Below, piece by piece: positions 1 to 10,111 of a stretch of 64,000 nucleotides of DNA. Positions within the stretch are counted from its first letter, which is position 1, and each line of letters opens with the position of its first letter. The position numbers and the translations under genes are program-made. The stretch comes from CAILHX01 sp964511385. Its GTDB lineage: Bacteria; Pseudomonadota; Gammaproteobacteria; Burkholderiales; Methylophilaceae. The DNA lies in assembly GCA_964511385.1 (NCBI GenBank), contig CAZEFE010000005.1:1-64000 (forward strand). Direction: 5' to 3'. The notes under the pieces were generated by a model. It saw only the letters and a list, made by a program, of their open reading frames with translations, had not been told where the DNA came from and ran no database searches.

Positions 1-55
<55 letters not shown>

Positions 56-124
56 CGAAAAGGAGCCGCAACTATACGGAAGAGGCGGATGCTTGTCAAC
101 GCTTTTTATTCCACCTGTTTTCGC

Positions 125-679
125 TTAGACCGACTGTCTACGCGCCTGTAAAGCACGTCTATGATACCTGAAAATGGTACGGGTTAGCCACTCTGACAGT
201 TCGTCACCGGTGTCTTGCAGGGTGGCGGAAACGGTGGTTTCACCTTCTTTTTCATGGACTTCACTGACAGTTGCCGCCAGTTTTAACGCCTGCGGCAAAC
301 GTGGATTCAGGTAAATGTCGACTTCGATTTCCTGGCCAATGGCCGGTGTTTGGCCAGGCTCAACCCATGAGACCTGGGTTGCAGCCAGCGCCAGTTTCTT
401 TTCTGCAGGGAGCGCCGTCTGGGCGCCGGCCAGGCGCGCCAGCAGCAGAAACACGATGTCCAGTTTGGCTTCGATGCGTTCCAGCGTCTTCTGGGTGGCT
501 TCCGCATGCAGTTCATGCTCCGGGATTGCGGTTTCAATCGCCGACAGGGCGCGCAGCAGGGCGATATTGCCTTGCTGCTGCAATTCGCTGTTGGCCAGCG
601 TGATCGGGGCGAGTGCACCCCAGCCGAGGGGCAGGGTTGCTTCCAGTTGAATACCTAATGCATCAGCAGGGTCTGACAT
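125..679 (-). CDS. PilZ-type (atypical) c-di-GMP-binding domain protein
   Basis: A 184-residue soluble protein with an alpha-helical N-terminal half (residues ~45-85, heptad-like) and a beta-rich C-terminal half (~95-165) that resembles the atypical PilZ fold. Such proteins are predicted c-di-GMP receptors acting in the cytoplasm. The canonical RxxxR and D/NxSxxG motifs are not clearly visible, so ligand binding is uncertain. It lies 22 bp downstream of queF on the same strand and may be cotranscribed, but the functions are unrelated. The ATG start at 679 follows an AAGGAG-like ribosome site. Confidence 0.6.
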   Translation of the reverse strand: MSDPADALGIQLEATLPLGWGALAPITLANSELQQQGNIALLRALSAIETAIPEHELHAEATQKTLERIEAKLDIVFLLLARLAGAQTALPAEKKLALAATQVSWVEPGQTPAIGQEIEVDIYLNPRLPQALKLAATVSEVHEKEGETTVSATLQDTGDELSEWLTRTIFRYHRRALQARRQSV

Positions 680-701
680 GGCAAACTCCTTCCAAAATTA
701 A

Positions 702-1121
702 CTAGCCGCGTGTATTCGATTGCTGCTCGAATTGGCTGAGATCAACGCGCACCGGCGGCTGCCAGCCTGCTTTACGATGTTCGGCCACCACGTTGGTAAA
801 AATTCCGCCGCGCACGAAAAATTTGGCGGTCAGGCGCATGAATCGCGGGTCGGTGGCTTTGACCAGGTCGTCCAGGATGCTGTTGGTCACCGCTTCGTGG
901 AAGGCGCCTTCCTCGCGGAACGACCAGATATACAGTTTCAGGCTTTTCAACTCCACGCAGCGCTGGTCGGGAATGTAATCCAGGATCAGGGTGGCGAAAT
1001 CCGGCTGCCCGGTCTTGGGGCACAGGCAGGTGAATTCTGGGATTTCCATATGGATATGGTAATCGCGGCCCGGTTGCGGGTTATCGAAGGTTTCCAGTGT
1101 TTTTGCAGGTAGCGTAGCCAT
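702..1121 (-). CDS. queF: NADPH-dependent 7-cyano-7-deazaguanine reductase QueF
   Basis: 139 residues. QueF reduces preQ0 to preQ1 in queuosine biosynthesis, a tRNA wobble-base modification made in the cytoplasm. The family signature is present: EFTCLCPKTGQPDFA with the catalytic cysteine, followed by ELKSLKLYIWSFREEGAFHE, which forms the substrate pocket. Length fits the short, unimodular (YkvM-like) QueF type. The start was placed at ATG 1119-1121 (MATLPAKTLETF) because family members begin this way; an upstream in-frame ATG at 1151 would add ten residues. Divergent from smc with 46 bp between the starts, so the two promoters must overlap. Confidence 0.95.
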   Translation of the reverse strand: MATLPAKTLETFDNPQPGRDYHIHMEIPEFTCLCPKTGQPDFATLILDYIPDQRCVELKSLKLYIWSFREEGAFHEAVTNSILDDLVKATDPRFMRLTAKFFVRGGIFTNVVAEHRKAGWQPPVRVDLSQFEQQSNTRG

Positions 1122-1167
1122 GGCGGGATCATCAAAATAAGGTGCAGGCATTATACAATACCGGCCA

Positions 1168-4100
1168 ATGCGTCTTACCCACTTAAAACTCGCCGGATTC
1201 AAGTCTTTTGTAGACCCCACCACCCTGCATTTGAGCGGGCAGCGCGTGGCTATTGTTGGTCCCAATGGCTGTGGCAAGTCCAATGTGATGGAAGCCATCC
1301 GCTGGGTGCTGGGCGAATCCAGCGCGCGCGAGTTGCGCGGCGACTCGATGCAGGACGTTATTTTCAACGGTTCCCTCCACAGAAAACCCGTCTCTCGCGC
1401 CAGCGTGGAACTGCATTTTGACAACAGTTTCGGCGGCGCCCCCGGCGCCTGGTCGCAATACGCGGAAATTGCCGTCAAGCGCGTGCTGGAGCGCGATGGC
1501 AGTTCCAGCTACATCATCAACAACCAGCAGGTCCGAAAACGTGACATTACCGACCTGTTCCTGGGGACCGGCGTGGGCAGCCGTGCCTACGCGATTATCG
1601 GGCAGAACACCATTTCCCGCATTGTCGAAGCCAAGCCCGAAGAACTGCGGGTATTCCTGGAAGAGGCGGCGGGGGTGTCGCGCTACAAGGAACGCCGTCG
1701 CGAAACTGAACTAAGGCTGCGCGACACCCGCGAAAACCTGCTGCGCGTGGATGACATCCAGCAGGAAATATCAAAACAAATCAGCCTGTTGCAAGCGCAA
1801 GCTGAAGTTGCCAGGCGTTATCATCAACTCAAGCAGGAGCTGGATACCGCGCACCAATTGCTGTGGATGCTGAAGAAACAGCAAGCGGCTGGCGATTGGG
1901 AAAAAGCACAGCGGCGCGTGCAAGGCCTGGTGAACGAGTTGGAGGCCGAAATTGCCGGCTTGCGCAAGCACGAAGCCGCGCTGGAACAATTGCGTTCCGC
2001 CCACGCAGCGGCCGGCAGTGTAATGCAGCAGGCGCAGGCCGAGTTTTACGAAGCCAGTGCTGCATTGAGCAATGTCGAGCAACAGTTGAAGCATGCGCAG
2101 GAAAACCTGCAGCGCGCCCAGATGCGGCAAGCCACCCTGACCACCCAGCAGAATCAGTTGGACGCGCAAATTTCCGGGCAGGAACGCGATCTGGCGCAGC
2201 AGCAGGCCTTGCAGTTGCAAGCGAAAGAAGATGTGCTCAAGGCGCAGCAACAATTACAAGCCAGCCGCGCGGCATTGCCAGCCCATGAAACCCAGCAGCG
2301 CCAGGCGCAACAAGCGCTGGGCAATGCGCAATCGGCGCTGGCAAAGGCAGAGCAGGCAGTGCAGGTGAGCATGACCAGCCTGAAACACCAGCGTGACCAG
2401 GTCGCCCAGTTGCAACAGCGCCAGCAGCGCCTGCAAGCCAGCATCAGCAGCATCATTGTCCCGGATGAGGCGCAGGTCGATCAGGCCGTCGCCGCCCAGC
2501 AACAGGCGCAAGCCCAGCAATCGGCATTGCAGCAGGAGGTGGCGGGCCTGCACGCGGAGGAAACACGGCAGCAAGCACACCTGCAGCAAGAGCAGCAGCA
2601 ATTGCATGAGGCTTCCCGCCGGATCGCCCAGTTGGAGGCGCAACTGGAAACGTTGCATAAAATCCAGAAAAGCGCCGGCGGCAGCGCCAAACTGGGCGAC
2701 TGGCTGGGCGGGCACGGCCTGCAGGACAATCCGCGCTTCTGGAAAACGGTGCGAGTCAATCCGGCGTGGGAACTTGCCCTGGAAAGTGTGCTGGGAGAAC
2801 GGCTGAACGCCATCCTGCTGGATACACTCAACCTGGCGACCGACCTGGAGGCGCCGCCGACATCATTGGTACTGTTCTCGGGTTCGCCAGGAAATGGTAC
2901 CGCACCAAGTCATCGTCCCTGGCCGCAACTGGCTGCACAGGTCACAGCGCTGGAGCCGCATCTGGCGGACGTGCTGCATGACTGGCTGCATGGCAGTTAT
3001 ACCGCGGATAGCCTGGAAGCCGCATTGGCGTTGCGCGACCAGCTTGGACATGGCGAGGTGCTGGTATGTCCGGAAGGGCATCTGGTCAGTCGCAGCAGCG
3101 TCAAAATCCATGCTGCGGGCAATGAAGGGGCCTTGCACGGCGTGCTGGAGCGCCAGCGGGAAGTTGAAGCGCTGGAAGCCAGGCTGCCGGCGATGAAAGC
3201 CGAGCTTGCACAGCAGCAAACCGCGCTGGAGCAGGCGCAAACCACTCTGGGTACATTAAAAGCCGCGCTGGCGGAAAAACGCCAGCAGCAACAGCGCCAG
3301 ACGCAGCAATTGCAAAACCTGACACTGGAAGCCGAAAAGCTGCGGCAGCAGCAACGCCATGCGCAGGAACGCCTGGGGCAGGTGCAGCAGGAACTGGACG
3401 AGGTTTCCCGTCAGTTGCTGCAAACACAACAGCAGTTGCAGCACACCGAGTCCGGTCGGGCCGGGCAGGAGGCGGAGATTGCCAGCCTCAAGCAGCAGCG
3501 TGACAGTGCAAGGCAGGCGTTGACGGCAGCCGATCAGGCGCTGAGCCAGGCGCGTGAAGCCTTGCGCAAGGCCGAGCATGCGACGCAGGAGCTGGAATAC
3601 AGAGAGAAAATAATAAACAATAAAATCAATGATCTGGAAAATTCAGTTAAGGTTTTTTCGGAACAAAAAGCTGGGCTGCTGCGGCAACTGGAAGAAGTCC
3701 GGCAAACTGCTCAAGTCAACGAACTGAGCGGGTTACAAACCTCGCTGGAGCAGGCCATAGCCCTGCGGCAGCGGCGCGAACAGGCGCTGGCGGCCGAGCG
3801 CAACCAGTTGGCCGGGCTGGAAGCAGAACTGGCGCAGACGGAGCAGTTGCGCATGCAGTCCGAGCAACGCCAGCATCCGCTCAGGGACAAGCTGGAGCAG
3901 GCGCGCTTGAGCGAACAGGAAAGCCGCTTGTATTTTGAGCAGTGCGTTCAGGCGCTGGCCGGGGCGGATGAAGAGGCTTTGGCAGCCACGCTGCAACAAT
4001 GGTCGGGAACCAAGCCCGCGGATATGGAGCGCAAAGCGGTGGTGCTGCAGGAGCAGATCAACACGCTGGGTGCGGTAAACCTGGCGGCCATCGAGCAACT

Positions 4101-4683
4101 GGCTGCCGAAATCGAGCGTGCATCCTATCTGGAAGCCCAGGCGCGTGACCTGAACGAAGCCATCGCCACGCTGGAAGAGGCCATTCAGCGCATCGACAGG
4201 GAAACCCGGGGCCGGTTGCAGCATACCTTTGATGAGGTTAACCGCCATTTTGCCGAACTGTTCAGCACGCTGTTCGGCGGCGGCCAGGCCAGACTGGTGC
4301 TGCTGGGCGAAGAAATCCTGGATACCGGGGTGCAGGTGTTTGCGCAACCGCCGGGCAAAAAAAACAGCACGATCCATCTGCTATCCGGCGGCGAAAAGGC
4401 GTTGACTGCGCTGGCGCTGGTGTTTGCCATGTTCCGCCTGAATCCCGCGCCGTTCTGCCTGATGGATGAAGTGGATGCACCGCTGGACGACAGCAATACC
4501 GAGCGTTTCTGCACCATGGTCCGTAAAATGTCCGAACACACCCAGTTCGTGTTTATTTCGCACAACAAAATCGCCATGGAAATGGCGCAGCAACTCATCG
4601 GCGTCACCATGCAGGAATCGGGCGTTTCGCGGGTGGTTGAAGTCGATGTCGAGCAAGCCATGCGCATGGCAGAGGAGGCGTGA
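1168..4683 (+). CDS. smc: chromosome segregation protein SMC
   Basis: 1171 residues, the normal SMC length. The Walker A motif GPNGCGKS is at residues 31-38. Two very long glutamine/alanine-rich coiled coils (roughly 170-500 and 660-1000) flank a hinge domain around 510-650. The ABC signature LSGGEKALTA lies near 1072 and the Walker B segment FCLMDEVDAPLDD near 1095. SMC forms the ScpAB-associated ring that condenses and segregates the nucleoid. Its stop TGA overlaps the ATG of the next gene, starting a tightly packed operon (SMC, DUF3147, ZipA, LigA, CysQ, TPR). Confidence 0.97.
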   Translation: MRLTHLKLAGFKSFVDPTTLHLSGQRVAIVGPNGCGKSNVMEAIRWVLGESSARELRGDSMQDVIFNGSLHRKPVSRASVELHFDNSFGGAPGAWSQYAEIAVKRVLERDGSSSYIINNQQVRKRDITDLFLGTGVGSRAYAIIGQNTISRIVEAKPEELRVFLEEAAGVSRYKERRRETELRLRDTRENLLRVDDIQQEISKQISLLQAQAEVARRYHQLKQELDTAHQLLWMLKKQQAAGDWEKAQRRVQGLVNELEAEIAGLRKHEAALEQLRSAHAAAGSVMQQAQAEFYEASAALSNVEQQLKHAQENLQRAQMRQATLTTQQNQLDAQISGQERDLAQQQALQLQAKEDVLKAQQQLQASRAALPAHETQQRQAQQALGNAQSALAKAEQAVQVSMTSLKHQRDQVAQLQQRQQRLQASISSIIVPDEAQVDQAVAAQQQAQAQQSALQQEVAGLHAEETRQQAHLQQEQQQLHEASRRIAQLEAQLETLHKIQKSAGGSAKLGDWLGGHGLQDNPRFWKTVRVNPAWELALESVLGERLNAILLDTLNLATDLEAPPTSLVLFSGSPGNGTAPSHRPWPQLAAQVTALEPHLADVLHDWLHGSYTADSLEAALALRDQLGHGEVLVCPEGHLVSRSSVKIHAAGNEGALHGVLERQREVEALEARLPAMKAELAQQQTALEQAQTTLGTLKAALAEKRQQQQRQTQQLQNLTLEAEKLRQQQRHAQERLGQVQQELDEVSRQLLQTQQQLQHTESGRAGQEAEIASLKQQRDSARQALTAADQALSQAREALRKAEHATQELEYREKIINNKINDLENSVKVFSEQKAGLLRQLEEVRQTAQVNELSGLQTSLEQAIALRQRREQALAAERNQLAGLEAELAQTEQLRMQSEQRQHPLRDKLEQARLSEQESRLYFEQCVQALAGADEEALAATLQQWSGTKPADMERKAVVLQEQINTLGAVNLAAIEQLAAEIERASYLEAQARDLNEAIATLEEAIQRIDRETRGRLQHTFDEVNRHFAELFSTLFGGGQARLVLLGEEILDTGVQVFAQPPGKKNSTIHLLSGGEKALTALALVFAMFRLNPAPFCLMDEVDAPLDDSNTERFCTMVRKMSEHTQFVFISHNKIAMEMAQQLIGVTMQESGVSRVVEVDVEQAMRMAEEA

Positions 4684-5030
4684 TGCTATATCTGGTAAAA
4701 GTGGTGTTGTCGGCGATCCTGATCGTGGTGATTTCCGAGGTTTCCAAGCGTGAAAGCTGGCTTGGCGCATTGATTGCCTCTTTGCCAATCGTCTCGCTGT
4801 TAGCTATAGTCTGGCTTTACGTGGATACGCGCGATACGGCAAGAATCGCCGAGGTTTCCACCGGGATTTTCTGGCTGGTATTGCCGTCGCTGTCTTTGTT
4901 TGTGGTTTTGCCCTGGATGCTGAAAGCCAAATATGATTTCTGGGTAAGCCTGGCAACCGCCATTGTTGTTATGTTTGCCTGTTATTCGGTCATCATGGCA
5001 CTGCTCAAAAAATTGGGAGTATTTCCTTGA
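4683..5030 (+). CDS. DUF3147-type small integral membrane protein
   Basis: About 115 residues with four hydrophobic segments (approximately residues 2-20, 25-45, 58-78 and 85-108), matching the DUF3147 family of unknown function. ATG at 4683 overlaps the smc stop (TGATG); a GTG at 4680 is an alternative. Its own stop overlaps the TTG start of zipA, so translation of the three genes is probably coupled. The function is not known. Confidence 0.7.
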   Translation: MLYLVKVVLSAILIVVISEVSKRESWLGALIASLPIVSLLAIVWLYVDTRDTARIAEVSTGIFWLVLPSLSLFVVLPWMLKAKYDFWVSLATAIVVMFACYSVIMALLKKLGVFP

Positions 5031-6364
5031 TAAGTACGCTGCAATTGGGTCTCATCGCGCTGGGCGCGGCATTTATTGCTGGTCTGGTGGCTTACAACTG
5101 GTGGCAGGAACGCAAAATCAGGCGTGACATGGTGCGCCGGTTTGATGGCCCGATTGACGATGTGCTGATGGAGAACTCCGCTTCCGGCAATGGTGCGGAT
5201 GCCTACCAGGAAGACGAGTATCTGGAGCCTGTGGCCGATGTTGATGACGGTGATTTTCAGGAGCCTCCGCGAGCAGAACCTGACGAGGCGGAAGATGTGC
5301 TGGAAGATGACCTGCGCGAGCCTTATGTTGACGAGACTGCGTTTATTGATAGCGATGAGCCAGTCGAACCCCTGATGGAAAGCGAGCCGGAAGCGCTGCT
5401 GGCAGACCCTGCGGAAGAAGCTGAAATCCCGGCCGCGGTAGAACGGCAAGCTGTTGCACCAACGCCTGATATTCCGGCCCCGGTCAGCGAGATACCTGCG
5501 CAGCAGCCAGTGCCCCAGGCAACGACCCGGCCGACAACGCCACTCCCTTCAACTGTGGATGCCATTATTGATGAGGTCGCCGTATTAACGCTGACAGAAG
5601 GCGTTGCCGGCAGCATTGTCAGGAGCCGCCTCAATCCCATGGCCGACTTTGGCAAGCCTGCACGCTGGTTCGGCTGGTCACAAGACGCCTGGCTGCCCCT
5701 AACGCGGGAATTTGAGCAGCGCGAATTTTCGGTCATTGTTGGCGCATTGCAATTGGCTGATCGTTCAGGTCCGATCCAGGCGGATGGCCTGCTCAGTTTC
5801 CAGGACCAGGTAGAACATCTTGCGGTCGAACTGGGAGCCGCGCTCAACTGGTATGAGCCGCGCGAAACCCTGCGCTACGCCAGTATGCTGGATCAGTTCT
5901 GTATCGAGGTTGATGTCACCGTGACCCTGCACATTACCGCCGGCATCGAAGGCCCGTTTGCCGGGACCAAGCTGCGCAGCCTGGCGGAAGCTTCTGGCCT
6001 GCGGCTCAAGGAAGATGGCCGCTTCCACCAAATGAATGAAGTAGGCGAGACGCTGTATACGCTTTCCAATGCGGATCAGCGCCCATTGACGGAAGAAGGT
6101 CTGCGCACCGCAAGCCTGCACGATATGGTGCTGATGCTGGATGTGCCGCGTGTAGGCAAGGGCGCCGAAGTGTTCCGGCAAATGGCCATGTTTGGCTCTC
6201 GCCTGGAAACCACCTTGAATGCCAGGCTGACCGATGCCAACCGGCGCGCCCTGAACGATCCGCAGATCGAGCAGATCCGTAGCCAGATCCAGGCCATCCA
6301 CGGCAAATTGCAGGAACGGCATATCACCCCCGGTGGAGCCACTGCGTTAAGGCTGTTTTCATAG
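5027..6364 (+). CDS. zipA: cell division protein ZipA
   Basis: 445 residues with the ZipA architecture: one N-terminal membrane anchor (residues ~4-24), a basic patch (WWQERKIRRDMVRR), a long acidic and proline-rich unstructured linker (~40-185), and a C-terminal FtsZ-binding domain (~300-440). ZipA tethers FtsZ filaments to the inner membrane at the septum. The start is TTG at 5027 overlapping the previous stop; no ATG in a suitable place precedes the membrane segment. zipA directly upstream of ligA is a common proteobacterial order. Confidence 0.9.
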   Translation: MISTLQLGLIALGAAFIAGLVAYNWWQERKIRRDMVRRFDGPIDDVLMENSASGNGADAYQEDEYLEPVADVDDGDFQEPPRAEPDEAEDVLEDDLREPYVDETAFIDSDEPVEPLMESEPEALLADPAEEAEIPAAVERQAVAPTPDIPAPVSEIPAQQPVPQATTRPTTPLPSTVDAIIDEVAVLTLTEGVAGSIVRSRLNPMADFGKPARWFGWSQDAWLPLTREFEQREFSVIVGALQLADRSGPIQADGLLSFQDQVEHLAVELGAALNWYEPRETLRYASMLDQFCIEVDVTVTLHITAGIEGPFAGTKLRSLAEASGLRLKEDGRFHQMNEVGETLYTLSNADQRPLTEEGLRTASLHDMVLMLDVPRVGKGAEVFRQMAMFGSRLETTLNARLTDANRRALNDPQIEQIRSQIQAIHGKLQERHITPGGATALRLFS

Positions 6365-6373
6365 AGGTTTCAG

Positions 6374-8428
6374 ATGCTCGCTTCGCAGCAGGATTTTCAG
6401 CGCGCGGCCGAGTTGCGCAAGCAGATCGAGTACCACAACCAGCGTTATTACGAGCTGGATGCCCCCGAAATCCCCGATGCCGAGTTCGATCGGCTGTTCC
6501 GCGAGTTACAGGCGCTGGAAGCGACATTCCCTGAACTGGCTACTGCGGATTCTCCCACCCAACGCGTGGGCGGCAAGGCTGCGGCCGAGTTGCAGAAGGT
6601 GCGCCATGTCCAGCCCATGCTGTCGATCCAGACCGAGACGGATACCGAAGCCAGCGGGGCGGCCAACTTTGATGCACGCATCCGCAAGGAACTGGAACTG
6701 ACCGAAAGCGACCCGCCGGTGGAATACCTGGCCGAGTTGAAGTTCGACGGTCTGGCGATCAACCTGACCTATGAAAACGGTGTGCTGGTTCGCGCCGCAA
6801 CCCGTGGCGATGGTGAAGTGGGGGAGGAGGTCACCGCCAACATCAAGACCTTGCGCCAGATCCCGCTTAAACTGAATACCGCAACTCCGCCTGCGCTGCT
6901 GGAAGTGCGCGGCGAAGTGTATATGTGCCATGCCGATTTCGAGGCGCTCAATGCGCGCCAGCAGCAAGCGGACGGCAAACTGTTCGTCAACCCACGCAAT
7001 GCCGCCGCCGGCAGCTTGCGGCAGTTGGATCCCAATATCACTGCGCAGCGCCCGCTGTCGTTTTTTGCCTATGGCATAGGGGAAGTGCAGGGCTGGGCGC
7101 TGCCCGCTACGCACAGCGCGTTGCTGGATGCCTTGCAGGCTTTGGGCTTATCGGTGTGTGCGGTGCGCAAGGTTGCTCGTGGCGCGCAGGAACTGGTGGC
7201 CTTTCACCGCGACGTTGCGCAGCAGCGCGAAACCCTGCCGTTTGATATTGATGGCGTGGTATACAAGGTCAACAGCCTTGCCCTGCAGCGCCAGCTTGGC
7301 TTCCGCAGCCGCGAGCCGCGCTGGGCGGTGGCGCACAAATACCCGCCGCAGGAGGCCATGACCATCGTTGAAGCAATCGAAGTGCAGGTGGGGCGCACCG
7401 GCACGCTGACGCCGGTGGCGCGGCTGAAGCCGGTCTTTGTCGGCGGCGTGACGGTCACCAATGCCACTTTGCATAACCAGGACGAAATTGACCGCAAGGA
7501 CGTCAGGGCAGGGGACACCGTGGTGGTGCGCCGGGCAGGTGACGTCATCCCGGAAATTGTGCGCATCATCCCAGAATATCGCCCGCAGCATGCCGCCAGG
7601 TTCGACCTGATCGCTCAATACCCGGTGTGCCCGGAATGCGGCTCGCATGTGGTCAGGGAGGAGGGCGAGGCTGCGGCCAGATGTACTGGCGGCCTGTTCT
7701 GCCCGGCACAACGCAAACAGGCGCTACGGCATTTTGCCTCGCGCCGGGCGATGGATATTGAAGGTCTGGGCGAAAAGCTGGTGGATCAACTGGTAGACGG
7801 CCATATCGTGCAAACCTTGGCCGACTTGTACAACCCGGCCAAAGTCAATGTGGCGGTGCTGTCCCGGCTTGACCGCATGGCCGAGAAATCAGCGCAGAAC
7901 ATCATGGAGGCCCTGCAAAACAGCCGCGGGCAGCCACTGGCACGCTTTATTTTCGCGTTGGGGATACGCAATGTCGGGGAAGCCACGGCAAAAGACCTAG
8001 CGCGCAGCTTTGGTACGCTGGAGGCTCTGCAAAAGGCCGACATGGATGTGCTGCAACAGGTGCCTGATATTGGCCCGGTGGTTGCCGCATCCATCCTGGA
8101 CTTTTTTGCCGAACCGCATAATGTCGAGGTGGTCAGCCAACTGTATCAGGCCATCCAGCCGCAGCAATCCGCAGGGCAGGGCGTGCCGCAAGGCGTGTTG
8201 AGCGGAAAAACGCTGGTGCTGACCGGAACCTTGCCCAACCTGACGCGCGATGAAGCGCAGGCAAGAATTGAAGCGGCAGGCGGCAAGGTCAGCGGCAGCG
8301 TATCGAAAAAAACCAGCTTTGTGGTTGCTGGCAGCGATGCCGGCAGCAAGTTGGACAAGGCCAAAACGTTGGGCGTTGAAGTGATAGACGAAGCCGGGTT
8401 GCTGCAACTGATAGGGGAATCAGCATGA
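6374..8428 (+). CDS. ligA: NAD-dependent DNA ligase LigA
   Basis: 684 residues. It joins nicks, sealing Okazaki fragments and repair gaps with NAD as cofactor. Visible in order: the N-terminal Ia domain with YHNQRYYELDAPEIPDAEFD that binds NMN; the adenylation lysine in ELKFDGLAINL (~residue 121); OB-fold; a four-cysteine zinc finger (CPECG ... C ... C, ~415-440); helix-hairpin-helix repeats; and a C-terminal BRCT domain (~605-684). Nine bases separate it from zipA, and its stop overlaps the cysQ start. Confidence 0.98.
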   Translation: MLASQQDFQRAAELRKQIEYHNQRYYELDAPEIPDAEFDRLFRELQALEATFPELATADSPTQRVGGKAAAELQKVRHVQPMLSIQTETDTEASGAANFDARIRKELELTESDPPVEYLAELKFDGLAINLTYENGVLVRAATRGDGEVGEEVTANIKTLRQIPLKLNTATPPALLEVRGEVYMCHADFEALNARQQQADGKLFVNPRNAAAGSLRQLDPNITAQRPLSFFAYGIGEVQGWALPATHSALLDALQALGLSVCAVRKVARGAQELVAFHRDVAQQRETLPFDIDGVVYKVNSLALQRQLGFRSREPRWAVAHKYPPQEAMTIVEAIEVQVGRTGTLTPVARLKPVFVGGVTVTNATLHNQDEIDRKDVRAGDTVVVRRAGDVIPEIVRIIPEYRPQHAARFDLIAQYPVCPECGSHVVREEGEAAARCTGGLFCPAQRKQALRHFASRRAMDIEGLGEKLVDQLVDGHIVQTLADLYNPAKVNVAVLSRLDRMAEKSAQNIMEALQNSRGQPLARFIFALGIRNVGEATAKDLARSFGTLEALQKADMDVLQQVPDIGPVVAASILDFFAEPHNVEVVSQLYQAIQPQQSAGQGVPQGVLSGKTLVLTGTLPNLTRDEAQARIEAAGGKVSGSVSKKTSFVVAGSDAGSKLDKAKTLGVEVIDEAGLLQLIGESA

Positions 8429-9210
8429 CGCCTGTACTGCAGGAAGTGATCGGGATTGCCAAGCGTGCCGGCGCCGCCATTATGGAAGTGTATGCCCATG
8501 GCATCGAAGTACAGCACAAGGCTGATAACTCGCCGCTGACCCAGGCTGATTTGGCCGCGCACCATATTATCGAGGCCGGGTTGACTGAATTGACACCCGA
8601 CCTTCCGGTGCTGTCCGAGGAATCTGCCAGCATTCCCTATGAGACGCGCAAGCGCTGGGATCGCTACTGGCTGGTCGATCCGTTGGACGGTACCCGCGAA
8701 TTCATTAAACGAAACGGCGAATTCACGGTCAATATTGCGCTGATTGAGCACCATCAACCGGTGCTGGGCGTGGTATTCGCCCCCGCGCTGGATCTGCTGT
8801 TTTACGCGGCACAAGGGCAGGGCGCTTACCGGCAGTTGGCAAGCCGTGAACCGCAACGGATATATGCCCGCACTTTCGACCCCACGCAGGTTGCCGTTGC
8901 GGGTAGCCGGTCGCATGCGGGGGATGAATTGACCCGTTTCCTTGACCGTATGGGACCGCACTTGCTAATCAGCATGGGCAGTTCGCTGAAAATTTGCCTG
9001 GTGGCGGAAGGACGCGCCGATGTTTACCCCAGGCTGGGGCTGACTTCCGAATGGGACACTGCCGCGGCACAATGCGTGCTGCAGGAGGCGGGCGGCAAGC
9101 TGATCGATACGCAGGGGCAGGTATTCAAGTACAACCTGAAAGATTCGTTACTGAATCCGCACTTCTTTGCGGTGGGAGCGGGAAACCATGATTGGGCGCA
9201 ATACTTATAA
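8425..9210 (+). CDS. cysQ: 3'(2'),5'-bisphosphate nucleotidase CysQ
   Basis: 261 residues of the inositol-monophosphatase fold. It hydrolyses 3'-phosphoadenosine-5'-phosphate to AMP, clearing a by-product of sulfate assimilation. The metal-binding motif WLVDPLDGTREFIKRNGEF is intact (~residues 80-100), preceded by the acidic LSEESASIP motif and followed by the C-terminal SEWDTAAAQ motif. The ATG overlaps the ligA stop by four bases (ATGA). Confidence 0.93.
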   Translation: MTPVLQEVIGIAKRAGAAIMEVYAHGIEVQHKADNSPLTQADLAAHHIIEAGLTELTPDLPVLSEESASIPYETRKRWDRYWLVDPLDGTREFIKRNGEFTVNIALIEHHQPVLGVVFAPALDLLFYAAQGQGAYRQLASREPQRIYARTFDPTQVAVAGSRSHAGDELTRFLDRMGPHLLISMGSSLKICLVAEGRADVYPRLGLTSEWDTAAAQCVLQEAGGKLIDTQGQVFKYNLKDSLLNPHFFAVGAGNHDWAQYL

Positions 9211-10100
9211 TGTTAAAGTCGAATAAATACAAATTACCTTTTGTTTTAATTGCATTTTGTTATTTTTCACCATGCGTTGCGCATGCTGAATCGTGCAATG
9301 CATTGCTGGCGGCGGGGAAGCTTGACAGCGCGATCGAAGCGGGGCGGAGGCAAGCTGATGCCGAAGGCTGGCTGTGCGCCGGACGGGGGCTTAGCGCCAG
9401 CGCCAGGTACCCGGATGCACTTTCTGCCTTCAAAAAGGCAGAAAGTCTGGCGACCTCGCCATACGAGCAGATGTTGGTCGCCATCTCCACCGCGCGCGCC
9501 ATTCGCGATTCTGGCGATGCCGACCAGGCCATTGCCGCTTACCAGCGGGGTTTTGACCTCGCTACGCAACTCAAGCAAAAGCAGGCGCAGCTGGTAAACC
9601 TGAATGAAATGGGACAGCTGTTTTTGGCCAGAAATGATGCCAAGAGTGCTTTGGAGCGCTTTAAGCAGGCATATCCCTATGCCGCCAACGATAATGAACG
9701 CGCGGAGTCAAATCAGCTGCTTGCATCTGCCTACCGGCAGCTTGGCGACTACAACCATGCGGTTGAGCATCAGTTGAAAGGTGTGCTGCTGGAGCACAAG
9801 AGTGGCGATCTCGGTGACTTTCTATATGCCGAACTGGAACTGGCCGACCTCAGGCTATTAAGCAAGGATTTTCAGGCTGCCCAGAAAGATATCGAGGATG
9901 TCCTGGCGAAGTCCCGAGAGGTACAAAGCGATTACTGGATCGCCCGCGCCCAGTTGTATCAGGGAAAGCTGGAAATCGCCCGCGGCAATCCGGCTGTCGG
10001 GAAAACCATTCTGCAACAGTCCCTAGCTCTGGCCAGCAAAGTGGGTGACGCCGACTTGATCCAGATGATCAACAAAACGATGGAGCAAGGGCAGCGCTGA
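9210..10100 (+). CDS. secreted tetratricopeptide-repeat protein
   Basis: About 296 residues beginning at ATG 9210, which overlaps the cysQ stop (TAATG). Residues 1-25 form a signal peptide ending near VAHAE, so the protein is probably periplasmic. The rest is alpha-helical with TPR-like repeats (for example DADQAIAAYQRGFDLATQ and GDYNHAVEHQLKGVLLEH). Function unknown; TPRs usually scaffold protein contacts. It is the last core gene before the transposon, whose left end begins within ~15 bp of the stop codon. Confidence 0.75.
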   Translation: MLKSNKYKLPFVLIAFCYFSPCVAHAESCNALLAAGKLDSAIEAGRRQADAEGWLCAGRGLSASARYPDALSAFKKAESLATSPYEQMLVAISTARAIRDSGDADQAIAAYQRGFDLATQLKQKQAQLVNLNEMGQLFLARNDAKSALERFKQAYPYAANDNERAESNQLLASAYRQLGDYNHAVEHQLKGVLLEHKSGDLGDFLYAELELADLRLLSKDFQAAQKDIEDVLAKSREVQSDYWIARAQLYQGKLEIARGNPAVGKTILQQSLALASKVGDADLIQMINKTMEQGQR

Positions 10101-10111
10101 TGGCGTTCATT

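Noticed and set aside
1183..4667. Long reading frames antisense and in other frames to smc
   Set aside because: They mirror the GC-rich, Gln/Ala-repeat codons of smc, lack ribosome sites and have low-complexity translations.
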